A model generated the notes under the pieces. It had not been told where the DNA came from. It was given only the letters and a program-made list of their open reading frames with translations, and made no database searches. 40,359 nt of DNA from an uncultured Muribaculaceae bacterium (lineage in GTDB: Bacteria > Bacteroidota > Bacteroidia > Bacteroidales > Muribaculaceae): assembly GCA_910588245.1 (NCBI GenBank), contig CAJUQP010000032.1, positions 1 to 40,359 on the forward strand. Reading direction: 5' to 3'. The number at the start of each line of letters is the position of its first letter. Positions within the stretch are counted from its first letter, which is position 1. Of the stretch, positions 16,721 to 24,458 are shown in pieces. The position numbers and the translations under genes were made by a program.

Positions 16721-17698
16721 ATGCAAAACACTGTTCTGATACTCTTCACCGCTATCGTCCTCGCCGCCTGCGGCGGGAAAAAGGCGGGAGCCGAGTCGGC
16801 ACCCCCGGCGGCCGCCGAGGCTGTCGCTCCGGCCGACATCCCTTTCGACGCCGACAGCGCTTATTCATATGTGGCGCGCCAGGTGGCATTCGGCCCTCGC
16901 GTGCCAAACACGCAAGCCCACACCCTCTGTGCCGACTGGCTCGCCTCTGAGCTTGGCCGCCATGGCGCGGAAGTGACGCGGCAGGATGCCTCCTTGAAGG
17001 CATTCGACGGCACTATGCTCCACGCCACCAACATCTTCGCCCGCTTCAACCCCTCGGCCAAAGACCGCCTGCTCCTCCTTGCCCACTGGGACTGCCGTCC
17101 CTGGGCCGACCAGGATCCTGATCCGGCCAACCACACCCGTCCCGTAGACGGTGCCAACGATGGAGCCAGCGGCACGGGCGTCCTCCTTGAGATTGCGCGT
17201 CAGCTTGGACAAAAGGCCCCTGAGAAAGGTGTCGACATCCTGCTTGTCGATGCCGAAGACTGGGGAACGGAGGGCGACGAGGATTCCTGGGCCCTCGGCA
17301 CAAGGCATTTCGTGGAGCATCCCCCCGTGGAGGGGTACATGCCTTCAGAGGCAATACTTCTCGACATGGTGGGCGGTAAGGAGGCCGTGTTCTGCCGCGA
17401 GTATTTCTCCGAGCAGTCGGCACCGGCTCTCGCCGCGAAGATATGGAGCATAGCCGCCTCGCTGGGCCACGGCGACCTCTTCCTCAACAAGATGGGGGGC
17501 GCGATAACCGACGACCATGTGCAGCTCATAAACCATGGCATTCCCGCGATCGACATAATAGAGTATCACCCTGAAAACCGGAATGGCTTCAACTCACGCT
17601 GGCACACGGCCTCCGACAACATGGACGGCATATCCGCCCAGACCCTCAAGGCAGTCGGCGAAAGCGTAATGCACTACATATACGATAACGCCGACTGA
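16721..17698 (+). CDS. M28-family lipoprotein, probable glutaminyl-peptide cyclotransferase
   Basis: A 325-residue zinc-dependent M28 protein anchored to the envelope. The lipoprotein signal is MQNTVLILFTAIVLAACGG (lipobox VLAAC). Metal-site segments are LLAHWDCRPWAD (His), GANDGASGTGVLLE (Asp), LVDAEDWG (Glu/Asp pair), LDMVGG and the late IDIIEYHPENR. WDCRPWADQDPDPANHTRPV is typical of bacterial glutaminyl cyclases, which convert N-terminal Gln to pyroglutamate on exported proteins; an aminopeptidase is the alternative. Bacteroidetes lipoproteins with Gln after cleavage are common substrates. No in-frame extension exists upstream: a stop lies 4 codons before the ATG. Confidence 0.88.
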   Translation: MQNTVLILFTAIVLAACGGKKAGAESAPPAAAEAVAPADIPFDADSAYSYVARQVAFGPRVPNTQAHTLCADWLASELGRHGAEVTRQDASLKAFDGTMLHATNIFARFNPSAKDRLLLLAHWDCRPWADQDPDPANHTRPVDGANDGASGTGVLLEIARQLGQKAPEKGVDILLVDAEDWGTEGDEDSWALGTRHFVEHPPVEGYMPSEAILLDMVGGKEAVFCREYFSEQSAPALAAKIWSIAASLGHGDLFLNKMGGAITDDHVQLINHGIPAIDIIEYHPENRNGFNSRWHTASDNMDGISAQTLKAVGESVMHYIYDNAD

Positions 17699-17727
17699 AA
17701 CCCGCAGTGAAAATAGCGGGAGAGCTA

Positions 17728-17768
17728 ATCACAATTGCTAATTGCAAATTTCAAATTACTAATTGACA
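17728..17768. repeat. AT-rich short repeat upstream of tyrS
   Basis: Units of AATTGCT, AATTGCA, AATTTCA, AATTACT and AATTGAC in tandem up to the tyrS ATG, so the ribosome-binding region of tyrS is made of repeat units. No TAnnTTTG box is seen in this stretch. Confidence 0.6.
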
Positions 17769-19061
17769 ATGGATTTTATTGAAGAACTTACCTGGCGCGG
17801 AATGGTGCACACCATGATGCCCGGCACAGACGAGCTTCTCAAGAAGGGTATGACCACAGCATACCTCGGCATCGATCCCACCGCCGACAGCCTGCATATC
17901 GGCCACCTTTGCGGAGTGATGATGCTCCGCCATTTCCAGCGCTGCGGCCATAAGCCCCTGGCGCTCATAGGAGGCGCCACAGGAATGATCGGCGATCCCT
18001 CCGGGAAAAGCGCCGAACGCAACCTCCTCGACGAGGCGACCCTGCGCCACAACCAGGAGGCTATCAAGAAACAGCTCTCCAAGTTCCTCGACTTCGAGAG
18101 CGACGCACCCAACCGCGCGGAGCTTGTCAACAATTATGACTGGATGAAGGATGTATCCTTCCTCGACTTCTCGCGCGAGATCGGAAAACATATCACCGTC
18201 AACTACATGATGGCCAAGGACAGCGTGCAGAAGCGTCTCAACGGCGAGGCACGCGACGGCTTGAGCTTCACGGAGTTCACTTACCAGCTCCTTCAGGGCA
18301 ACGACTTCCTTCACCTCTACACTGAGAAAAACTGCAAGCTGCAGCTCGGAGGCAGCGACCAGTGGGGCAACATAACCACCGGCACCGAACTTATCCGCCG
18401 TAAGACAGGCGGCGAGGCATTCGCCCTCACGTGCCCCCTCATCACCAAGGCCGACGGCGGCAAATTCGGAAAGACGGAGAGCGGCAACGTATGGCTCGAC
18501 CCGCGCTACACCAGTCCCTACAAATTCTATCAATTCTGGGTCAACGTAAGCGACGCCGACGCCGAGAAATATCTCAAGATCTTCACTTCCCTTACCAAAG
18601 AGGAGATCGAGGCCCTCAAGGAGGAGCATGAGAAGGATCCCGGGGCTCGCCCCATGCAGAAGCGTCTCGCCAAAGAGGTCACCGTCATGGTGCACAGCGA
18701 GGATGACTACAACGCCGCCGTCGAGGCCAGCGGCATCCTCTTCAGCAACAAGGCAGATGAGGCTCTCCGTCATCTCGACGAGAAGACTCTGCTTGATGTC
18801 TTCGAAGGAGTGCCTACGTTCAGCATCTCCAAGGCTGAGATAGAGGCCGGGATCCCCCTGCTCGATTTTCTCGCCACGAAGACCGCCGTGTTCCCGTCGA
18901 AGGGGGAGGCCCGCAAGATGGTGCAGCAGGGTGGCGTGAGCATCAACAAGAAGAAAGTAAGCGACCCTAACGCCACCATAGGCGCCGACGAACTCCTCAA
19001 CGGGAAATACATCCTCGCCCAGAGGGGCAAGAAGAACTATTTCCTCATCATAGCCGAGTGA
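17769..19061 (+). CDS. tyrS: Tyrosyl-tRNA synthetase
   Basis: Charges tRNA-Tyr. The 430-residue product has HIGH at 43-46 (SLHIGHLCGVMML), the tyrosine pocket GGATGMIGDPSGKSAERNLL, QLGGSDQWGNITTG, the KMSKS equivalent KFGKT from K232, and a C-terminal S4 RNA-binding domain (EARKMVQQGGVSINKKKVSD). The frame could open with TTG at 17763, but ATG at 17769 (MDFIEELTWRG) is the family start. It is separated from the M28 gene by 70 bases of AT-rich repeats and may be read from that gene's promoter. A strong hairpin with a T-run follows at 19128. Confidence 0.97.
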   Translation: MDFIEELTWRGMVHTMMPGTDELLKKGMTTAYLGIDPTADSLHIGHLCGVMMLRHFQRCGHKPLALIGGATGMIGDPSGKSAERNLLDEATLRHNQEAIKKQLSKFLDFESDAPNRAELVNNYDWMKDVSFLDFSREIGKHITVNYMMAKDSVQKRLNGEARDGLSFTEFTYQLLQGNDFLHLYTEKNCKLQLGGSDQWGNITTGTELIRRKTGGEAFALTCPLITKADGGKFGKTESGNVWLDPRYTSPYKFYQFWVNVSDADAEKYLKIFTSLTKEEIEALKEEHEKDPGARPMQKRLAKEVTVMVHSEDDYNAAVEASGILFSNKADEALRHLDEKTLLDVFEGVPTFSISKAEIEAGIPLLDFLATKTAVFPSKGEARKMVQQGGVSINKKKVSDPNATIGADELLNGKYILAQRGKKNYFLIIAE

Positions 19062-19126
19062 CGCACGGCCACATTGGAATGAAAACGTCTGTGGCGGAAT
19101 AAAAACACAGCCACGATCCTTATCCC

Positions 19127-19134
19127 TAACTTTG
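19127..19134 (+). promoter_or_regulatory. -7 box inside the left arm of the start-codon hairpin
   Basis: TAACTTTG matches TAnnTTTG; no TTTG is at -33. Transcription from here would start near 19138, inside the left arm of the inverted repeat 19128-19171. Confidence 0.5.
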
Positions 19135-19175
19135 CTCTTCATAAACGGAATTAGTTATGAAGAGCAAAGTTTTTT
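19128..19175 (+). terminator. Perfect 17-bp hairpin with T-run, overlapping the next start codon
   Basis: AACTTTGCTCTTCATAA (19128-19144) and its exact complement (19155-19171) flank a 10-base loop, with six T at 19170-19175. It has the form of an intrinsic terminator for tyrS. The right arm contains the ATG (19157) of the next gene, so it could instead hide that start codon in read-through RNA. Confidence 0.7.
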
Positions 19176-21271
19176 CTGTATTGTTGCGCCGCCCCTCCGC
19201 GGCAGGCGATTATTCTTGTGCCGATGGCGAGATCGAAAGCCTCGAGGGGCTGCGGATGGTGTCTGGCCAGTCGGACTTGTCAGACTCGTCCGACCAGTCC
19301 GACTTGTCAGACTTGTCAGACTCGTCTGACCTAAGATGCCCCTTCACCGGTCGTCGCGAAGTGGCGCTTCCCGAGCCTCCGGCAGTGGAATTTTCACTGG
19401 AGCGTGGCGTGCTCCCCGGATGGCACTCACACCCGGAGACTTTCCCGTCGCGCGCCATGGAGTCGGCAGGTAAGCAAAGCTCAGACTGGGGCCGTCAGGC
19501 TCTCCGTCTTCTCGACGACTTGAAAAGGGAGGCATCAGACAGCAACCTCTTCGTGCAGCCCTTTTTCGCCATCGCCGCCCTCCGGCTTCCCGACGGCAAC
19601 AGGATATTGCCCTCCCCTCCGGTGCTTCTCACCCCAAACACCTCATCCCCTCTTGTGGCAGGAGACTCAGACCTGTCGCTCAGCACGATGACCATGAGAG
19701 CTGTAGCCGCCATTTGCCGCCTGAGAGCGAAAGTCACGCTCCCCTCCTCCGAAGAATGGAAAGAGGTGGCGACGCATCTCGACATACTTGTCAGCGCTCC
19801 CATATCACTCTTTTCCGGCGACAAGATCACGGGACTGCATAACGCCGTCTCTGACAACCGCTCGCATTCAGCCGGCACCGACGGTCAGGAACGTGAGCAC
19901 ACGCTTCTCGATGAAGCCATAGCGCAATCATGGCGTCCGGAGCCCGTCGGCAACGCTCTTTTCACGAAGCAGCTCCTCTCCACTTCTCGGTTCTTCCTCG
20001 TAAGCGAGACCGCCACAGCCGACCTCGGCAATGACTCAGGGTTCAGGACTGTGGATTTCAACTGCGGAGGTCTGACAGCAGCGCTCCAAGGCGAGGCATA
20101 CATACCCGATTATGCCCACCACAGCGGAGTGAGCGCCGCCACATCATCCGTATTCTCGGGGCGTGATACCCTTTGCGGACTTACACTGGCTCTCCCCCGT
20201 GTCTGTCCCCTACCCACCCTCAGGCAACACACCGGGAGCGCCCTCCCATCAGACGCCGCCACAGTGGCCGCGGAAGTGAGGGTCGTGAAAAAAGGGGATG
20301 TGCTCAGGGCTACACGTTCGATGGGCGACACTCTGGAGATCGGGGCCGGAGCATTCCCCCGCTGGCTGTTCTATCCCGATCCCGATGCCGTGGGTATGAC
20401 TCTCGCCACGACCGGAGGCACCTATTCCGTAAAACTGCATCCGCATCCTGTGCTCCACGGAGCCTGCTGGTGGTGCGGAGCATATGCCAACAACTCTTTT
20501 GACGAAATGGGGGTCACCGCTTCCGGCACCACCCTGCTCCCCGACGCGCCGCAAAGCGAGACCCGCGGCAGCTATGCTCTCCCCCACGCCATCTGGCGCG
20601 CCGCAAAAGGGACCCCCCTGTTCTTTCCCGACTCGCTGCTGATGAGGCTCGATGTGGAGAGGGTAGTCGGAGTCTGCCGTGCATTCCGCAGCTCGGGACT
20701 CGTAGCCACCACCTCCCCGACGGCCTATGCCTTCACCTCCGAAGGAGTCTTCCTGCTCAAGGAGATGGACGACGGCACCCTGCGCGACGCCGGTCTCATA
20801 TGCACCTACGTGCTCGCCGACCCCGCTTCAGTAAATATCGACGGCAGAGCCGTCACCTTTCTCACCACCGGTGGCTTAACCATCGAGATCGAGGGCACCG
20901 CAGTCAGAGATATATCGACCGGGGATTCGAAGAAAAACAAGGCTGACACAAGTCAGGTGATAATCCGTGCCACCGACGGCGTCGCGACAGGCACATTCAC
21001 CACGCGTCCCCTGAAACTCGGCGACCCCGAGACCCTTAAACGCATAGGCGCTGTCAGCCTCCGCGGCAATTTCGATCCGGGGTCTGCCGTCATCGAGCTC
21101 CACGGCAGCGGCGACCTCCGCCACTGGCGCCTCATAGCCCGTTCAGCAAGAGTTATCCATGGTCTCTGGGCCCCCTCATCGCGCTTCCTGAAAGTCCGCG
21201 CCACCCTAAGTCTCGCCCCCGGTGACACCGTCGAAGCCATCATTCTGACAATCCGGAATAATCAAAAATAA
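19157..21271 (+). CDS. Large uncharacterised protein, possibly phage-derived
   Basis: A 704-residue protein without signal peptide or membrane segments. Residues about 38-59 are an SDL/SDS/SDQ repeat encoded by a 9-bp GTCNGAC array. The body is rich in beta strand, Ser and Thr. The C-terminal segment from GTFTTRPLKLGDPETLKRIG to DLRHWRLIARS resembles, from memory, uncharacterised proteins of P22-like Bacteroides phages; a portal fragment lies at the other end of the window, but this link is weak. The frame is long and intact, so it is selected. The start at 19157 lies in a hairpin; a later start before the repeat (MVSGQSDLSD, at about 19256) is possible. Function unknown. Confidence 0.65.
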   Translation: MKSKVFSVLLRRPSAAGDYSCADGEIESLEGLRMVSGQSDLSDSSDQSDLSDLSDSSDLRCPFTGRREVALPEPPAVEFSLERGVLPGWHSHPETFPSRAMESAGKQSSDWGRQALRLLDDLKREASDSNLFVQPFFAIAALRLPDGNRILPSPPVLLTPNTSSPLVAGDSDLSLSTMTMRAVAAICRLRAKVTLPSSEEWKEVATHLDILVSAPISLFSGDKITGLHNAVSDNRSHSAGTDGQEREHTLLDEAIAQSWRPEPVGNALFTKQLLSTSRFFLVSETATADLGNDSGFRTVDFNCGGLTAALQGEAYIPDYAHHSGVSAATSSVFSGRDTLCGLTLALPRVCPLPTLRQHTGSALPSDAATVAAEVRVVKKGDVLRATRSMGDTLEIGAGAFPRWLFYPDPDAVGMTLATTGGTYSVKLHPHPVLHGACWWCGAYANNSFDEMGVTASGTTLLPDAPQSETRGSYALPHAIWRAAKGTPLFFPDSLLMRLDVERVVGVCRAFRSSGLVATTSPTAYAFTSEGVFLLKEMDDGTLRDAGLICTYVLADPASVNIDGRAVTFLTTGGLTIEIEGTAVRDISTGDSKKNKADTSQVIIRATDGVATGTFTTRPLKLGDPETLKRIGAVSLRGNFDPGSAVIELHGSGDLRHWRLIARSARVIHGLWAPSSRFLKVRATLSLAPGDTVEAIILTIRNNQK
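19262..19333. repeat. 9-bp tandem repeat (GTCNGAC palindromes) inside a coding region
   Basis: Seven clear units of TCNGACNNG (19271-19333) and one degenerate unit before them. Every clear unit junction forms GTCNGAC, a 7-bp palindrome, at a 9-bp period. The period keeps the reading frame and encodes SD-x triplets. A sister array is at 33162-33260. Confidence 0.9.
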
Positions 21272-21289
21272 GATGCCATCTGAAGCAAT

Positions 21290-22138
21290 CTACTCAAGCT
21301 CGATGGGATTGTAGAACAGACGTGTCTTCTTCATTCTCCGGCTCTCATTCTCCTCGAGCCGGACCATACCTGACTCGACAAGCATTGCGCCGGCATTCTC
21401 TTTGTATTCGCGGAGTTCTGTGTTATATTTCTCCCGGGTCGTCTTACTGTATAACCGATCTTTCTTTCCAATCGGATAGACATGATCCTTCAAATCCACA
21501 GCCTCAAACATGTGCTCACCTTTTGAATCCTCAAGACGAAGTATGAGACCCGGCAGACCGTTGAACTTCCAGGGGCCGGCACTGACGGGAATGTCGGAAT
21601 ACCAGGCTGTCCAGTCGCGGCCTCGCCATCGGGTCGTGGCCTTGCGGCAGTCATACCCCATCACCTCGCGGGTTTCATCCTCAAACTTCCAATTGAATTT
21701 CGGTATCGGCTCCTCATATCGGTAGTGGTTGATGAAGATCTTGCCGTAATAATAAACCGTGGAATCCTGCAGCCCCGTCATCATATTGACAATAATAGGT
21801 TTCAGTTCCTTGAAAAGCTTACTGAAATCTTCGTGTGTAGGCACGGAAGTCCATTCCGGATCCGTAAACTGTATTGAGTCAAGCTGATAATCTCCATAAC
21901 CTCCATACCAGCGGTAATCATCACCTATGGCAAGCAACTCATAGTCCGCTTTCTCCCCGTTGATTTCTTCTTTCGGATCAACAGTGAGATGAATATACAC
22001 CATCTCCATGAACGCCGTGTCCTGCGCAACGATAGGTTTTCTGTATTCTCTGCCACAAACATCAACTGATAATCCAATGATCATCGCCAAAGGTATCATA
22101 AATGATGATAAAAATGCGCCTATGCATATCCTCGCCAT
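21290..22138 (-). CDS. GLPGLI family exported protein, copy 1
   Basis: A 282-residue member of the GLPGLI family (TIGR01200), Bacteroidetes proteins of unknown function often found beside TonB-dependent receptors. The name motif is present in WKFNGLPGLILRLEDSKGEH. The N-terminus is a hydrophobic export signal (AFLSSFMIPLAMIIGLSVDV), then KPIVAQDTAFMEMVYIHLTV, and a conserved middle WKFEDETREVMGYDCRKATT with WTAWYSDIPVSAGPW. It ends NPIELE like the two paralogues. Copy 2 lies 185 bases upstream in the same direction. Nothing indicates enzymatic residues; a periplasmic or surface role is inferred from the signal. Confidence 0.85.
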   Translation of the reverse strand: MARICIGAFLSSFMIPLAMIIGLSVDVCGREYRKPIVAQDTAFMEMVYIHLTVDPKEEINGEKADYELLAIGDDYRWYGGYGDYQLDSIQFTDPEWTSVPTHEDFSKLFKELKPIIVNMMTGLQDSTVYYYGKIFINHYRYEEPIPKFNWKFEDETREVMGYDCRKATTRWRGRDWTAWYSDIPVSAGPWKFNGLPGLILRLEDSKGEHMFEAVDLKDHVYPIGKKDRLYSKTTREKYNTELREYKENAGAMLVESGMVRLEENESRRMKKTRLFYNPIELE

Positions 22139-22323
22139 AATAATTCTTTAATTAGATTTTGAATAACAACAGTCCGTTAAAAATTTGAATCATAAGACAT
22201 CGATAATAGCGGCACTGCCAATACGCGTAGGTTCATGATCGTGGAATTATGGTTCCGTTGTCTCACTCGGACGTTTTTACTTTCCTCAAATGATAGATAT
22301 TCCGTCAGCCATATCCTCGATCA

Positions 22324-23178
22324 CTACTCAAGCTCGATGGGATTGTAGAAGGAACGTACTTGCCTCCTTTTTGGTGCATTCTGAGCACCATCAGGCATCT
22401 TGACCAAGCCGGAAGCATCTATGACAGCACCGGGATTCTCCTTATAGTCGCGTAACTCAGCATTGTACTTCTCTCGTGTCGTCTTACAATAAAGCCTATC
22501 TTTTTTACCTATAGGATATCTGTGATCTTTCGAATCGACAGCCTCAAACATATGCTCACCTTTTGAATCCTCAAGACGAAGTATGAGACCCGGCAGACCG
22601 TTGAACTTCCAGGGGCCGGCACTGACGGGAATGTCGGAATACCAGGCAGTCCAGTCGCGGCCTCGCCATCGGGTAGTAGCCTTCCGGCACTCATACCCCA
22701 TCACCTCGCGGGTCTCATCCTCAAACTTCCAATTGAACTTCGGTATCGGCTCCTCATATCGGTAATTGTTGATGAAGATCTTGCCGTAATAATAAACCGT
22801 GGAATCGCGCAATCCTGTCATCATATTGACAACTATAGGTTCCAACTCCTTACGTAGTCTGCCGTAATCATCTAATGTCGGTACGGAAGTCCATTCCGGA
22901 TCTGCTAGTTGTATGGAATCAAGTTGATAATCCCCATATCCTCCATACCAGCGGTAATCATTTCCAACAGCCAGCAACTCAAAATCGGCATCCTCACCAA
23001 CAATATCATCTTTGGGATCTACCGTGAGATGCACATACACTATTTCCATGAACGCCGTGTCCTGCGCAACGATAGGTTTTCTGTATTCTCTACCACGAAC
23101 ATCAACTGATAATCCAATGATCATCGTCAAAGGTATCATAAATGATGATAAAAATGCGTCTATGCATATCCTCGACAT
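22324..23178 (-). CDS. GLPGLI family exported protein, copy 2
   Basis: A 284-residue close paralogue of the 21290-22138 protein, arranged in tandem with it. The N-terminal 35 residues and the GLPGLI core are nearly identical; the middle (DDIVGEDADFELLAVGNDYR) and the C-terminal 30 residues (IDASGLVKMPDGAQNAPKRR) have diverged. A 94-base stretch around the GLPGLI motif is identical to copy 1 (22554-22647 with 21514-21607), more alike than the flanks, which suggests gene conversion. The region before its start duplicates that before copy 1, with a 17-base insertion. Function unknown. Confidence 0.85.
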   Translation of the reverse strand: MSRICIDAFLSSFMIPLTMIIGLSVDVRGREYRKPIVAQDTAFMEIVYVHLTVDPKDDIVGEDADFELLAVGNDYRWYGGYGDYQLDSIQLADPEWTSVPTLDDYGRLRKELEPIVVNMMTGLRDSTVYYYGKIFINNYRYEEPIPKFNWKFEDETREVMGYECRKATTRWRGRDWTAWYSDIPVSAGPWKFNGLPGLILRLEDSKGEHMFEAVDSKDHRYPIGKKDRLYCKTTREKYNAELRDYKENPGAVIDASGLVKMPDGAQNAPKRRQVRSFYNPIELE

Positions 23179-23226
23179 AATAATTCTTTAATTAGATTTT
23201 GAATAACAATAGTCCGTTAAAAATTT

Positions 23227-23366
23227 ATAGTTCGTTAAAATTTGAATCATAAAGAATTCCGGCAATCAGAAAAAAAAATTATACAGTGGCGGAGGATATC
23301 CTGTCCAACTTATTATTCTTCCGTGTCAGAGACTATGCCTAAATCATTCAAATTTTAACGAACTAT
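23227..23366. repeat. Perfect 21-bp inverted repeat flanking 98 bp
   Basis: Left arm 23227-23247 (begins ATAGTTCGTTAAAA) and right arm 23346-23366 (ends TTTTAACGAACTAT) are exact complements. The element occupies much of the 335-base gap between GLPGLI copy 2 and the 69-residue gene. No coding frame or clear promoter box lies between the arms. It may be an invertible segment or a small inverted-repeat element. Confidence 0.75.
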
Positions 23367-23513
23367 TAGAATAAAATACAATGTTTTTGAGAGATCTGAG
23401 TCGACAATCAAATTAGCCAACTCAAATCTCAAAAACGTTTAAGAGTTCTCAATATTCTTTACTTGGAACTTAGTAATTGTTAGTGGAGTGAAGAACAACT
23501 CAAGAATGTTCTG

Positions 23514-23723
23514 TCATGCGGGGACAGAACCATATTGTTTGCACACCTCAATTGCAAGTTCTTCACAGAATTCTTTATACTCGTCAGGTGAAGCAAAATA
23601 CTCTTCATCTACTGTACAAAGTATATACGTACCGTTAGCACACTTCACCACATGCGCGTCCGCGCATATTGGCATCACCGCCATTGTGATTACCGCAGCA
23701 ACCACCACTAAAACCTTTTTCAT
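23514..23723 (-). CDS. Small secreted Cys-containing protein
   Basis: A 69-residue protein with a clear Sec signal peptide, MKKVLVVVAAVITMAVMPIC, probably cut after ADA. The mature part of about 46 residues starts HVVKCANGTYILCTVDEEYF and contains four cysteines (KC, LC, FC, VC), which could form two disulfides outside the cytoplasm. It is acidic. I do not recognise a family. It lies between GLPGLI copy 2 and the DUF3244 gene, all minus strand, with about 100 bases on its upstream side and no consensus promoter box visible. It could be a secreted peptide handled by the neighbouring receptor and GLPGLI proteins; that is inference. Confidence 0.65.
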   Translation of the reverse strand: MKKVLVVVAAVITMAVMPICADAHVVKCANGTYILCTVDEEYFASPDEYKEFCEELAIEVCKQYGSVPA

Positions 23724-23823
23724 AGGCTTACTTTTTAATGGGTTAATAATATAGTTTATTTCTCAGAATTATCAGCATAACAGATTGTTAGCCAACAATT
23801 CCTTATTATAATTATTGTTTATG

Positions 23824-24225
23824 TCAGTCGATCGAGAAATAGCCTACATAATCGACATCGCCGACTGTGAGCACAAGCCTATACTCTCCACAGGCGCCGT
23901 CGAAATCCATAGCCTCACCGGCATAGGTGATCGTCGAAGTCCAGTATCCAACTGTCCCGGAAATACCCTCAATCTCGACATCCACAGGATATTCATCAAA
24001 AGGAAGAAGAAAAGAGACCGTGCCTGAACCGACAATTGCGGTTATTTCAATTGGCTTTGGGGGAGCATACATCACCGGGATTTTCTTTCCCCTAACCACA
24101 ATGATAGGCACTTCCCTTGCTTTGCCTTCATCTTTTTTTCCGTCTTCAGATGGGACTCCGGCAAAGACTGCAGTTGAAAACAACAGCGACGCCAAAAGTG
24201 TAGTGAGAAATCTAATTACTTTCAT
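23824..24225 (-). CDS. DUF3244 domain exported protein
   Basis: A 133-residue protein with a signal peptide (MKVIRFLTTLLASLLFSTAVFA). A Lys/Glu-rich linker follows, then a beta-sandwich of DUF3244 type: PIEITAIVGSGTVSFLLPFD through EIEGISGTVGYWTSTI to GEYRLVLTVGDVDYVGYFSI. DUF3244 proteins are small Bacteroidales exported proteins of unknown function resembling surface-protein C-terminal domains. It has an exact-consensus promoter at 24257-24288. A decayed second copy of its 5' half and upstream region lies at 30087-30479. Confidence 0.75.
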   Translation of the reverse strand: MKVIRFLTTLLASLLFSTAVFAGVPSEDGKKDEGKAREVPIIVVRGKKIPVMYAPPKPIEITAIVGSGTVSFLLPFDEYPVDVEIEGISGTVGYWTSTITYAGEAMDFDGACGEYRLVLTVGDVDYVGYFSID

Positions 24226-24458
24226 AGTGTCAGATTTTTAGAATTTTATTCGCTTGCAAAACTATATCAAATATTTTCCAAATGCAAATTATAGCCAGAA
24301 AAGTTTTTCACATCATTTAACAACCCTAAATGTATATTCTTAAATATCAACAAGTTACAAACGCCACTTTTTACACACATTTCCGTATGACATTAATAAT
24401 CAAGATTTTAAAATGGTGAATCTTATCTATCTTAAAAGCATCCATTATTGCACCATAT
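24012..24458. repeat. Long direct repeat, copy 1
   Basis: About 447 bases covering the 5' half of the DUF3244 gene, its promoter and the last four codons of the upstream regulator gene. It matches 30087-30479 nearly base for base outside one 54-base gap. Confidence 0.9.
24257..24288 (-). promoter_or_regulatory. Promoter of the DUF3244 gene
   Basis: On the minus strand: TTTG (24288-24285), 20 bp, TAGTTTTG (24264-24257). Conserved without change in copy 2 at 30278-30309. Confidence 0.85.

Noticed and set aside
467..19104. Shared 14-mer GTGGCGGAATAAAA at 467-480 and 19091-19104, both before phage-like genes and both reading VAE-stop
   Set aside because: A few repeated 14-mers are expected by chance in 40 kb, and nothing else around them aligns, so it does not prove a common origin.
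17751..19142. 463-codon minus-strand frame over tyrS
   Set aside because: Complete overlap with tyrS, which carries all synthetase motifs; the antisense frame shows no domain.
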